Of a stretch of 64,000 nt of DNA, positions 54,731-64,000 are shown piece after piece (position 1 is the first letter of the stretch; every line of letters begins with the position of its first letter). The translations under genes and the position numbers were made by a program. Location: NCBI GenBank assembly GCA_944739405.2, contig OX123190.2, positions 85,069,086 through 85,133,085 on the forward strand, given 5' to 3'. The stretch is from Euclidia mi (taxonomy: Eukaryota; Arthropoda; Insecta; Lepidoptera; Erebidae). The notes under the pieces are model-generated. The model worked only from the letters and a program-made list of their open reading frames with translations. It did not search any database and was not told the origin of the DNA.

Positions 54731-55674
54731 TGCCAGTAGGAATGGGCGTTCCACAGGGCTCTATTCTCGGTCCATTTCTTTTTTTAATATATATTAATGA
54801 TTTGCCGTTCTTTGTACAAAATTTATGTGATATTATTTTGTTTGCCGACGATACGTCACTAATTTTTAAAGTTGATCGTAATTTAAGTAACTTTGATACC
54901 GTCAATAACACTCTTGCACAAGTATTAGATTGGTTTTCGACAAATAATTTGGTACTCAACTCAAGCAAAACCAAATGTGTTAAATTCTCTTTGCCTAATG
55001 TCAAAAGTGTTCCTACTAATATAATTTTAAATAAGGAAACAATTCAACTAGTCGAATCAACCGTATTCTTAGGTGAAACTTTAGATTGTAAGCTTTCGTG
55101 GGGCGCCCAAATATCCTGTTTCGCAGTAAAACTTAGTTCTGCAGCGTTTGCAGTTAGAAAAGTTAGGGAATTCACAGATATAGATACTACTAGACTAGTT
55201 TACTTTAGTTATTTTCACTGCGTAATGTCATACGGAATAATGTTATGGGGTACAGCTGCTGATATACAGACTATTTTTGTCATTCAAAAAAGGGCCATAC
55301 GTGCAATTTATAAGTTAGGTGCTAGAGATTCTTTACGTGATAAATTTAAAGAAGTAGATATATTGACAGTTGCATCGCAATATATATATGCTAACTTAAT
55401 GTACATTAAGAAAAACTTTATTCTATACCGCAAAAATAGTGATTTGCACAAAGTGAACACAAGGAATAAGCATAAACTGGTGGGAACTAACTACCGTCTA
55501 CATAAAGTTGAGAACTCATTTGCGGGGATTGGTATACGATTTTTCAACAAATTGCCTCTTGAAATAATGAATTTACCCATGCACAAATACAAACGGACAA
55601 TTAGGAACTTTCTTTTACAAAGGGGTTATTACACTATTAAGGAATTTTTAAATGATAAGACACCGTGGGGATAG
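54731..55674 (+). pseudogene. ORF2 RT C-terminal half of the split LINE
   Basis: Open frame: LPVGMGVPQGSILGPFLFLI (motif B), then IILFADDTSLIFKVD (motif C, FADD intact), FLGETLDCKLSWGAQI, YGIMLWGTAADIQ and a C-terminus ending HKYKRTIRNFLLQRGYYTI. The frame is continuous with the RT half ending at 49714 once the insertion is set aside. The stop at 55672-55674 is followed by an AT-rich 3' UTR. Confidence 0.85.
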
Positions 55675-55782
55675 GCTTAGGCTTGTTTAACTCACGATTA
55701 TTTGATTTACATGTTAAGTGGAGGTGCCTCGTGAACACATGATTTTTGCAGGATTTGGATATTTTTATGATTTGTTGAATGT

Positions 55783-56081
55783 CATCATCATCATCATATC
55801 AGCCAAACGACGTCCACTGCTGGACATAGGCCTCCCCCAAGGTTCTCCACACAGACCGGTCTTGAGCCGCCCGCATCCAACCTCCTCCCGCGATCTTGAC
55901 AAGATCGTCGGTCCACCTTGCGGGGGGCCTACCTCTGCTGCGTCGTCCGGTACGTGGCCGCCACTCCAGAACCTTTCTGCCCCAACGGCCATCGGTTCTT
56001 CGAGCTATGTGCCCTGCCCACTGCCACTTCAGCTTGGCTATCCGGAGAGCTATGTCAGTGACTTTGGTTCTACTGCTGTTG
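55783..56081 (-). mobile_element. 5'-truncated RTE LINE with 11-bp target duplication
   Basis: TTGTTGAATGT lies on both sides (55772-55782 and 56082-56092). On the minus strand it encodes the RTE ORF2 C-terminus (AKLKWQWAGHIARRTDGRWG, GRRSRGRPPARWTDDLVKI, LGEAYVQQWTSFG) with a (GATGAT)n tail, seen here as ATCATCATC. It lies in the 3' UTR of the split LINE. Plus-strand frames at 55718-56251 and 55896-56099 are shadows. Confidence 0.85.
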
Positions 56082-56328
56082 TTGTTGAATGTAGTTTAAC
56101 ATTATTTATCCCTGATCATATCATTGTTCACTTGTCACCTTCACAAAATTCTTTTTACATTTGCATTCCTTCACGCGTTCCACTAACTTATGTTAATAAT
56201 AACGATCTGGAAAATGGAGGTAATTGGCGGTCATGGTCAGTATACCAATAGATTGTTTCTCACTGCTGGTTCGTATACCGTTGTCGTCATGCTCACTAAA
56301 ATGTCATTTCTTGTGGTGGCGTCGTGTG

Positions 56329-56908
56329 TCGGGTCATCCCTGTCCCTCTAATATGGCGAGAGGGATGATGGCTGGCACATGCGTCATACTCGTGAACGGG
56401 TGCTACTTGCGATGACTGGTCGATGACGGTCTTGCGGGCTGGTATTAGATTTTAATATTTAACTGCATCATTTCCATCATGGTTCTGATCACTTTCGCGG
56501 ATTGCCTGCATTATTAGGTATATATAATGTAAGTGGATGCTCCTGTTTCACCATGTCTTTTCTGAGGAGGCTAACCAAAAGTATTATGCTTGAGTATTAT
56601 TATGTACAGTAAATATATACAAGTGATATAGAAGGTGTAACAGTTGCAGCACCTTACAAAATGTAAATTGTGTATTATGCAAAACCTGGCGATGAAAAAG
56701 AGTGACCGTGAGTTTTATTGCCCGTTCTTTCTCATGGTTCTACCTATTGCTTTGCGAACGTGGCAGTAAATGTAAATGTAGAAGCATACAGTAATAATGT
56801 TTTTTTAAATTTGAGTATAAGTAATTATTTTATAAATTTATTATTTTGACGTTCATAAGCGTCACATTGTGACCCAAAAGAATAAAGGATTTTGAATTTG
56901 AATTTGAA
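56329..56908 (+). repeat. LINE-tailed dispersed repeat, copy 2
   Basis: Same 5' start (TGTCCCTCTAATATGGCGAG) as copy 1 at 3436-3985, followed by a shared body with GTGTATTATGCAAAACCTGG and a GAATTTGAATTTGAA tail at 56893-56908. About 30 bases of extra sequence sit in this copy near 56790-56840. No ORF lies inside. Confidence 0.6.
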
Positions 56909-58140
56909 CATATCATACGTAAAATGCGAGGAGATGTAGTGAGTTTAGTGTGTCGAGATCAAATCCAAAGGCATGATGAAAATGTTCGCTGAGGTGTTTT
57001 ACAATAAATAAGAAATGAAATCGGTTAACTTGTTCGTAACATTCATCTTCCCACAATATTTAAGTGTTGGTTTATTTTATAAATGTAATAATATTAGACT
57101 CCTTATATTTACATTGATTGGTCCAAATGCCCACGCCAGCAATGAATATAATAATGTAAGGAAAATGTTCATCAATATTGTTATTGTCATGTCGTACTTA
57201 TTCTACATATAGATGTTGGATTTTTTAAATAGGTAATAATTAGTACAGCTGTCGTAACTTTTGAGGCAAATCTGTAAATGTCTGGAAATTAACCTTAAAA
57301 TTCATAACACATGTTTCAAGATAGTTTGATCTCAGTAATGGTTAAGGTCGCTAAACTTCTCACCCCTTCCAATTACCGATCTGTATGTATATAGGTATAC
57401 ACATATGTGTATAATTTATATTAATCCCAACAGAAAAACAAAGTCGTAAACGCTCAAGGGCAAGTTAGAATCACGCGGTATTTACTTTTAAGCCGCAATG
57501 GCTGCATGGGTTAAAAGTTCCCAAAGTGCCTGTATGTAGTGACAGGGGTCCCCGTACTCCAAAACTTTGACAATCTCAGTGTGATAACAGCCAAACATAC
57601 GGTTTTCTTGCAAACTCCAGATTCGGATCATAAAGTGTGGTACTGAGGAAATTTTTCGGAGAGACAACAACTCAGGGAAAAAGCTTAACTTTGTAAGGTT
57701 TGGACGAGACGAGCGCAACTTTCTGACATGTACGTTTATCTGTCATGTGTTGGCAAAATGTTGCTTGCTTTTGAAGTTTAATCAAGATGCTAGAATTATC
57801 AACTACCTTTTACGTGTTAGTGTCTTACAAGATACCATTTTGTGCATAAACGTTGCACAGTCCTTTTCTGTAATGGTAATTAAAAGTTAAGATTTTATCC
57901 AGCTGTAAAGAAAAACATGGATGTACAAATTACTTAAACTTACTAAAAGCCCTATATGACGATTTACAGATCATTAAAGAAAATTGAGGGATAATCACTA
58001 TTAACACATTGACGGACACGACTGCTGAGGACGTCGTTAGTTGAATACTGTGTTACGTCGTTTTTTTAGGCACATTTGTTCTATTTTCATCCTAATGCCA
58101 ATACAAATACGAGTTATGACTCGTATGAAATCATCTTGTG
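56909..58140. other. no recognisable gene
   Basis: Frames at 57015-57212 and 57488-57718 (minus) have no recognisable motif. I see no repeat boundary. Confidence 0.45.
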
Positions 58141-58149
58141 TCACATCAT

Positions 58150-58480
58150 AGATTGACTTCACAACATCAACATCCCGGTAGTAATCTGCAGTGGCCCATA
58201 TGGAGATCCCTGAATAGTATACGAAGCAAGTTTGGCCGTTGCAGATACAACCAAGCGAAATGGGGTATGATTGACTTGCCTTACACGCAGTGCGACTGTG
58301 GCGCTCCAGAACAGACCATGAGTCACCTGCTGGAGTGTCCTAAACGTCCGCACAGATGTTCGGAGCCCGATCTATGCCGATTTCCGAGGCACCGACAGTG
58401 CCTTTGCCGTGGCAACATACCGGGCTTGTGCCATATGATGTATGTAACATCGATTCGAGAAGAAGAAGTAGATTATTATG
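58150..58480 (+). pseudogene. LINE ORF2 C-terminal zinc-motif fragment
   Basis: Within 58138-58506: WRSLNSIRSKFGRCRYNQAK, WGMIDLPYTQCDCGAPEQTM and SHLLECPKRPH. The CDC...H...C pattern and the preceding WGxxDxPxC block occur at the C-terminus of Jockey, I and R1-type ORF2 proteins. No RT lies upstream, so this is a 5'-truncated fragment. A GAAGAAGAAG run at 58460-58470 may be its tail. Conservation after the zinc motif is poor. Confidence 0.55.
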
Positions 58481-58506
58481 TAGTACTATATTTTTGTAAC
58501 TACTAG

Positions 58507-60174
58507 GCTACTAGAGTTGTATTATCACTCTAGGGGCCCAAGGGCCACGCCTGCCATATTTCCGTGACGGGACTCTCTGATCCGCCTGACGACTGGGAAC
58601 GTCCTCTGTCACAAGCAATCACATTATTTACCTATAAGATGACAGAACGCCCACCGCCATCTATTTTTTTGTATGGAATTTGACTGTGTCATATCACCAT
58701 AGATCTTTGTAAGCCAAGTGTTCCTCGATGTGTTAACAATCACGTGGACAAAATCGTAATCAAAAACCAGAAAATATACTTTTATTCGAAATAATAACAA
58801 AGGTGTTGTGATTGTTGTCTGATCTTATTTATCTTCCACGCCCTTTTGTTGTCCTACGTCAGCATCATGCCCGACGCATTTGTATAATTTCATTTTACAG
58901 TCATTCACTTTCAAAATTTATTCAAAAATATTTTTAAATCATCTGTTTGCTAAGTTTTTGACACAATAAATCTTTAGTGACTGAGAAAATCTTCAAGTGA
59001 ATAATCATTAAACTGTAATTAGCAAAGAAAATCTTAGAACCAGTCTGTAATTGAAACGATAACGATTGGATTAAAATAAATATTATTGAAAATTAATTTA
59101 GTCTTATGGATAAGAGTTAAATAAAGAGAGATAACCATTCATCGTATTAGTTATGAATGAGTAAAGTTTACAAATGTTTGTGAAGTAAGATGAGAAAAAT
59201 ATTTTAGTTATCGTTTTGTTGGATGCTGTACGTAGTGTGACTGAAGATTCACATTTAATTCAGTCTAAGTTACATCAAAAGAATCGCTTAACAGCAGTAA
59301 CCCTTAAATACATAGAAGAAAGGTTTAGTTTAAGCTTTATCTAATGTTTGTGAGGATGGATAGTTTGTAACTATTTCACGCAATAACCACTAAATGGATA
59401 GGGATGAAATTTTGTAGTAATGTGGTTTATACATCTGAATTACACATAGGTTACATAAGTGTTATGATCGTCAATTTATTTTGACACAAGAATGCATTTT
59501 TTTATTATCATAATCAGGAATTTATTAATATTTAAACAACTGAAATAAAAGATATTAAGACTTTAATCTAACAATCCGGGTTTACGCAAATATTTTGCTT
59601 TGTTAACATAAGATCCGCGTAATCTTTTACTTCCTTTCACTAATTTGTAAACAAAGCAACCCCAAATAGCTCTATAATCCTTTCAACTACCGTAAATAAC
59701 AAAAGTCTTATAACAGCCCATTGCTTAGCTTTAAATTCTACAACCATATCAAATAAAACAGCTTCAGTGACAAACTCGTCGTCCCGAGGCCGATCGCGAT
59801 GTCTTGATCCTTGGCACGTGAGAAACTTGCCTTATTGCCAATTGGTCCCTGTCTAAGCGCAGGTGCCAATTGGATACAAATAGACTGTTGTCTTATTGCT
59901 TCTCTAGGGAACTGTACAAGTCTTTACGCCAATTGTTGTTCATTGTGAAATTGCAACGTTTAATTCCGCAGATTAGAAAACATTGAATTTCTAGCTGTGC
60001 CCTCTGAGATTTCTGCAATCTCAGTGCTAACGCACAGACTAAGGAAAAACTGCAGTCTGCAGATGCTCTGTTCTGTAATTATTTAACATTGGTGTACTAA
60101 GTTTACTAATATATATAAAACGGGTCTCAGACCGGTTATTAATGTTAAAAGGGTTATACCCTTTATTTTGTCAG
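58507..60174. other. no recognisable gene
   Basis: AT-rich sequence with no ORF above background and no repeat that I could pair within the window. Confidence 0.5.
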
Positions 60175-60405
60175 TGTGGTGACGGATTAAGAATACGGAA
60201 TATCACCACCCCATATCATCCCATGGGTGCCATAAGAACCGACATAGGGGGCATATTATGCAGAGAACAGCGCTGTAAGGGAAGGAAAACTTGATACAAA
60301 CCCTATACCAACCCGTTTGGCCAGCGTGGTATAGTAGGCCAATTCCTTCTTTCAAAGGAGAGGCCTAGTCCAGCAGTGGACTGTTTAAGGCTGATGATGA
60401 ATGAC
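60175..60405 (+). repeat. composite lepidopteran repeat with RTE-like tail
   Basis: The head (GACGGATTAAGAATACGGAA, CACCACCCCATATCATCCCA) resembles the head of the SINEs at 9358 and 19451. The end (GGCCTAGTCCAGCAGTGGAC and GCTGATGATGAATG) resembles RTE 3' ends. It is probably a SINE using an RTE tail. Confidence 0.5.
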
Positions 60406-60837
60406 CCTATATTTATCCCCTAGCAAAAGCGTGCGCAACCCATGCGTGTGAAACGTCGCGAATGTGTTTATAAGTGTGGAATAACTTAAAAGATTCATTT
60501 TGCTTGTCCCTATAGAGACGCGTTAAAAATACAGATTAGACTTACTATACCCCGCTGGCCAGATAAGTAGGTATAGTAGTCAAGTCATTATAGGGGGTTG
60601 ACCTCGGAAAAAAGATGATTAACCAAATAAAATAAATCGATTTTTGTGACAATCCAATTATATGTGACTTTTGAGAACAATTTTTAAAAAAAATACAAGT
60701 TTTTACGTGGTATAATATACTGAGTATGTCGGTTTTCTGAGATTTGCACCTAATTTGGCTTAAAATGATTGGACTATAGAGTTTGATGTCTCATTTCTTG
60801 TCTCTTCCCAAGGACACTATTCATTCTGGCTCAGTAT

Positions 60838-60905
60838 ATTTTCTTTAGTCGCCTTTTACGACACACACGGAATTAAACGGAGTAGCGACACTTTGTGTTC
60901 TTTAA
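60838..60905 (-). repeat. SINE head fragment
   Basis: On the minus strand: AAAGAACACAAAGTGTCGCT, then CGTGTGTGTCGTAAAAGGCG. This is the same head motif as in the repeats at 60175, 19.8 and 9.7 kb. Confidence 0.5.
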
Positions 60906-61312
60906 GCCGTCACCACTCGGAGACATAACTAATATTCTGAAATAAGTGTTTTGAAAAGAAAACCGTTATGGTATACCGAGTTAAGTCCAACAACATAGAA
61001 TGTTTGCACATAACAGTATTTTAGTCACAATATAAACGTTATCGCACCATTAAATCTCTGCTTATAGCTAAACGTTATGTAACTGATAACCCCTGGTTTA
61101 CGTCACGTCGACTGCAGCTCGATGGATTATCGCTATCGCCTGCATATCTCGATGATTTGTTATTTCTGACTTCAACATTACACTCAATAGCCTTGTATAT
61201 TTGCTAGTTATTTATAGCAATATAGCCAAGACGCAGAGCCTAAACCAGGAAAAACAAAGCAAAATTTATGGTCAAGATTTGTTTAATCGTAATAATGTAT
61301 GAACGTCTAATA

Positions 61313-61378
61313 AGGAGCCAGTTGAAAACCAGCGCCGGGCACATACAAATGTCCGGCATTATGCTGAACTGGCCTCCT
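61313..61378. repeat. imperfect hairpin
   Basis: AGGAGCCAGTT on the left pairs with AACTGGCCTCCT on the right (one extra base), and CGCCGGGCACAT with ATGTCCGGC in the centre. It may be the 3' UTR structure of a LINE; downstream AT-rich AAAATAAACGTATTT at 61460-61485 is compatible with that. Confidence 0.45.
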
Positions 61379-61604
61379 ATTTTTGTACAGACGACGGGCG
61401 AGCAAGTTTTTGTTCCTAATATGTTATTTTCCTCATTGCTTATATAATTATGTCCTTCGTCTGTTATAAAAATAAACGTATTTTTATTTATTTTTTATTT
61501 TATAATAAGATACTGCCCGCACTGAGAACAAATCTAGTCTTACAAAAATCGGTCAAGGGTCACAAAGTACACATACTCGAAACAACAAATTGTGGACCCC
61601 ACTG

Positions 61605-61690
61605 ACTGTTATTTCGTGTGGGGATCGAACCCACGATACTCGGCTGAACGGTGTAGTGGCCGCTCAAGCCATACGTGCCACCACATAACG
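61605..61690 (-). repeat. tRNA-like SINE head
   Basis: On the minus strand: TGGCACGTATGGCTTGAGCG (A-box region), ATCGTGGGTTCGATCCCCAC (B box). The acceptor ends do not pair as in a real tRNA, so this is a SINE head rather than a tRNA gene. Confidence 0.5.
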
Positions 61691-61699
61691 GAACTAAAA

Positions 61700-63160
61700 T
61701 AAAACCAACTATGGGCACAAAAGCTTTCCGTACACGGACTTTTTTCGTTATAAATGCAATATATGTTGTAAATATAAAAGGAAACGAACAAACGGACAGA
61801 GATAAGCAAATCCCACATGCCAACCCTCAAGCCTTCATGCTGACGCGTGCAGAGATATGAACAAGATAACGCACTGATCTTGAGGCTTAATCCTTGTAAT
61901 TAATGGGGGAAACGGCTTTCAACGCCATGGGCAAGTTTAACATTCTTCTGTTCCTTGTATTTGATAAGCCAAGTATCTATTCCCAAAGATATATACTTGC
62001 AAACAACGATGAGTATGCGTGCACGACTTTGCAGTACCCTAGTAATGTGACTTGGTTTCACACCTGTCAAAGTTAAAATACTATTTTCATGACTTCGACA
62101 AATAAACTACACTTCACTAAGAACACCTTGCCTCAAAACACAATTTTGGGATTATATTAAGTGTTGTTACGTGTGGCGAAGTCATCGACCAGTCGGAAAA
62201 GCATTAAAATTCGTGTCAAGAGAGTTTGGAAATATTTAATGACATAAAAAAGAAGAACCATTGAGCAGCATTTGCTGGGTCGGCTGTCCGTACGGAAATG
62301 TCAAATACTTATCAAGTTTGCCTCACTGCATACGAAATGAGCGGCCATAGAACAACGACCTAACGCAGAGAGTAACGTAGGTAGTGTACTGCATTTGCTT
62401 TATCATATATGTCAGCATCCTCACATAACGGTCATGATTCTGATGATCCGATTAACGAGAACGACGACCAAAGTCAAGGTAAATAGAAGATAAGTTACGT
62501 AAGTATCGAAGATTAAGATACTATTAACAACTATTAGCTTAATTTATGTATAAAGCTAAAATGGTCGCTTCGCTCCTCTATCCTCGTTTGATGAGATGGT
62601 AGAAAGATCATGTTGTGCACGATTAGATGTTTCAATTCAATGTATTTTACCTCGGAGGCCACGTTTCGCTGTCAGTCCCGGCTGTCATGAAGACCTTTGA
62701 ATAAAACTGACACGAGTTTAAACCATGGAATATTGAAAAACGTCAGACAGGCAGTCATTCCGTGCAAAATATAATATTCAGTCCAATCCGGTTAGACTAA
62801 CAAGCTGTCAACTGGGATAACGTTAGGAAGCTAGTAACACAGAAGGTGCTTGCTACGCTATTGTGAAAATACTTAAAAAGTATGCACTTTATCTTAATTT
62901 AATTAAGTTTATTTTAAGATTGTTGTTGCCATATGCAATCAGTTCGCCACTTTTACCTTATTTTGTTTCAGCGCCTCATTCACCTAAAGACATTTATTCT
63001 ATGTCGGAAATGTTTAGATAATTGGCGCTGAACCCGTAGCACCGAGCTCTGGTAAGGAGCACTAATGTCCTCTTGGCGGTGAAGTTTATGTTATTACTTG
63101 TGTTGTTTCTTACTAATCGACTAGTACCTACTACTAATTGCAGATACCTATACTAAATAT
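61700..63160. other. no recognisable gene
   Basis: No credible ORF, RNA gene or repeat. Frames at 61560-61860 on both strands overlap the SINE head and are not supported. Confidence 0.45.
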
Positions 63161-63167
63161 CTTACCG

Positions 63168-64000
63168 TTTTTTTTTTTTTTTCGAGGTGGAAAATCCCTT
63201 CGGATCTCCAGCTCCGGGGAACCGAGAGCCGGAGTATGTGGTGTTTCCACTAAAAACCACCTCGACTGCCGAACAAAGGCACCCTACGGGAACAAGACCG
63301 GGTACAGTAGCTGTCCAGTCTTCCTCCCATGGCACCACGTTTAACTAAACCCAATCCCAAGGAAGGCTACAAGCCCTCATCTGCCTTTACTGGCAGCTTC
63401 CAGCAAGCAACCTATTGCAAATCAGCCACCAGAGCTCCCCATGGTCTGGCGGCTCGCGGCCCCGTTGGCGGCTCTCTGCGACGCCGGCCTTGTCTTCTTG
63501 TGGGATTGGACCTCTCCCGATCTCGCTCAGCAGCCTCCTTTTGGAGCATAACAACTTCACAAAAGGAGGCCACAGCTTGCCAGCCCTCCTCGCTCGCCAG
63601 CATGGCAGCAACAACTGCTGGCGGGGACAGATCGCGTCCGATCTGGTCGACCAGAACTTCACGTTCCGATGCCCATGCTGGGCAATCCTCCAGCGTATGC
63701 TGGGCGGAATCCTGGTCCCCTGCGCAGTGGTGGCATTGTGCCGTCCGTTCGCGTCCGATTCGATTCAGATACTCACCGAAGCACCCGTGCCCGGTGAGTA
63801 TCTGAGTGAATCGGTAGGTGACGCGGCCGTGTTTGCGTCCAACCCACGCCTCAAGGCTTGGCAGAATGGCACCGACAGCGCGTTGGCGCGCATTCTGCGG
63901 CAATTCCAGCCGCGCGCGCCATTGCTGCAAAGCCTGTCGGTGAGCATTGCGCCGCATTTCGAGCACGTCCTGGACATCCCCATTCACTTCCCGATGATCT
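63168..64000 (-). mobile_element. GC-rich R1-like LINE, 3' part, running off the window
   Basis: A 15-base T-run at 63168-63182 is the poly(A) tail on the minus strand. The 3' UTR (63183-63411) and the ORF2 C-terminus (63412 onward) follow. The sequence is strikingly GC-rich compared with the surrounding AT-rich DNA. The rest of the element lies beyond 64000. Confidence 0.8.
63412..63999 (-). CDS. R1-like LINE ORF2 C-terminus, partial
   Basis: Minus-strand frame of about 191 codons, open to the window edge. It reads GRVTYRFTQILTGHGCFGEY, then CHHCAGDQDSAQHTLEDCPAW, the C-x2-C...H...C zinc motif of R1/Tx-type ORF2 C-termini. GWQAVASFCEVVMLQKE and an Arg-rich end (RRQGRRRREPPTG) follow. The motif order matches the R1-clade ORF2 at 51349-54420 (FLTGHGNF, CQCSTS...HHILWEC), but codon use is GC-rich and the sequence is clearly another family. 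Plus-strand frames at 63138-63344 and 63329-63805 are shadows. RT and endonuclease are outside the window, so intactness is unknown. Confidence 0.8.
   Translation of the reverse strand, partial: DHREVNGDVQDVLEMRRNAHRQALQQWRARLELPQNARQRAVGAILPSLEAWVGRKHGRVTYRFTQILTGHGCFGEYLNRIGRERTAQCHHCAGDQDSAQHTLEDCPAWASEREVLVDQIGRDLSPPAVVAAMLASEEGWQAVASFCEVVMLQKEAAERDRERSNPTRRQGRRRREPPTGPRAARPWGALVADLQ

Larger units (their letters stand above)
43590..55760 (+). mobile_element. second CR1-like LINE, decayed and split by three insertions
   Basis: Coding remnants run in order across 12 kb: coiled-coil ORF1 (44366-45349), SGNH-like domain (45325-45882), start of ORF2 (45900-45985), endonuclease (47896-48635), RT N-terminal half (48692-49714), RT C-terminal half (54731-55674). 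The gaps are a 1.9-kb Helitron-containing insert, a 5,000-bp R1-clade element, and (in the 3' UTR) an RTE fragment. The RT reading frame is continuous if the R1 insert and one target copy are disregarded. The 5' boundary is uncertain; 43590-44365 may be its leader. Several stops and frameshifts outside the insertions show the element was already ageing. Confidence 0.75.

Noticed and set aside
55718..56251. A 177-codon protein on the plus strand
   Set aside because: It is antisense to the RTE C-terminus and crosses both target duplications. It is a shadow frame.
63329..63805. A 158-codon plus-strand protein at the right edge
   Set aside because: It is antisense to the R1-like ORF2 C-terminus. 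The minus strand carries the zinc motif and poly(A) tail.
1..64000. Assigning the window to a W chromosome or centromere
   Set aside because: High repeat density is compatible with either, but nothing in the sequence alone distinguishes sex-chromosome or heterochromatic origin.

Overview
This window looks like gene-poor, transposon-packed DNA from a lepidopteran insect (moth or butterfly). The base composition is AT-rich. Many tRNA-derived SINEs carry bodies that I recognise as typical of Lepidoptera, and there are RTE, R1, CR1-like and Ty3/gypsy retrotransposons, Helitrons and small inverted-repeat elements. I found no host gene with a convincing exon-intron structure. Almost every recognisable open frame belongs to a mobile element.

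Layout. 0-8.9 kb: repeats, including a 0.8-kb sequence that recurs inverted at 24.75-25.56 kb, a closely spaced inverted pair (4.1-5.3 and 7.2-8.0 kb), SINEs and truncated LINE ends. 9.0-13.6 kb: an element on the minus strand that I read as a decayed Helentron (Helitron2). It has a 12-bp sequence at its 5' end that is repeated inverted next to a 3' hairpin. Inside are remnants of an OTU protease-like domain, two AT-hook cores and an AP-type endonuclease, plus a seven-monomer tandem array organised as a three-monomer higher-order repeat. 13.8-15.0 kb: a dead LINE reverse transcriptase. 16.97-24.44 kb: a Ty3/gypsy element with 143-bp LTRs, a CGAT target duplication and broken gag and pol, itself carrying a 406-bp SINE and a roughly 0.9-kb MITE. 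25.9-26.85 kb: a pseudogene of a YqaJ-like nuclease. 28.4-31.3 kb: minisatellite units and a Helitron with TC...CTAG ends.

32.1-37.1 kb: a full-length, apparently intact CR1-type LINE (PHD-finger ORF1; endonuclease-RT ORF2; 8-bp repeat tail). Its ORF2 has no ATG ahead of the endonuclease domain. 43.6-55.8 kb: a second, decayed CR1-like LINE with a coiled-coil/SGNH-like ORF1. It was split by a Helitron-containing 1.9-kb insertion (10-bp duplication), by a 5,000-bp R1-clade element with both ORFs open (16-bp duplication), and by an RTE tail fragment (11-bp duplication). 56-64 kb: more SINEs and LINE ends, finishing in a GC-rich R1-like LINE 3' end that runs off the window.

The elements do not work together as a pathway. 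The window is a layered record of insertions whose order can be read from target duplications. The CR1 copy at 32 kb and the R1 copy at 50 kb are the only ones whose proteins still look translatable. The features most worth following up are the Helentron with its higher-order array, the young-looking LTR element whose coding region is nevertheless wrecked, and the R1 insertion into another LINE's RT gene.
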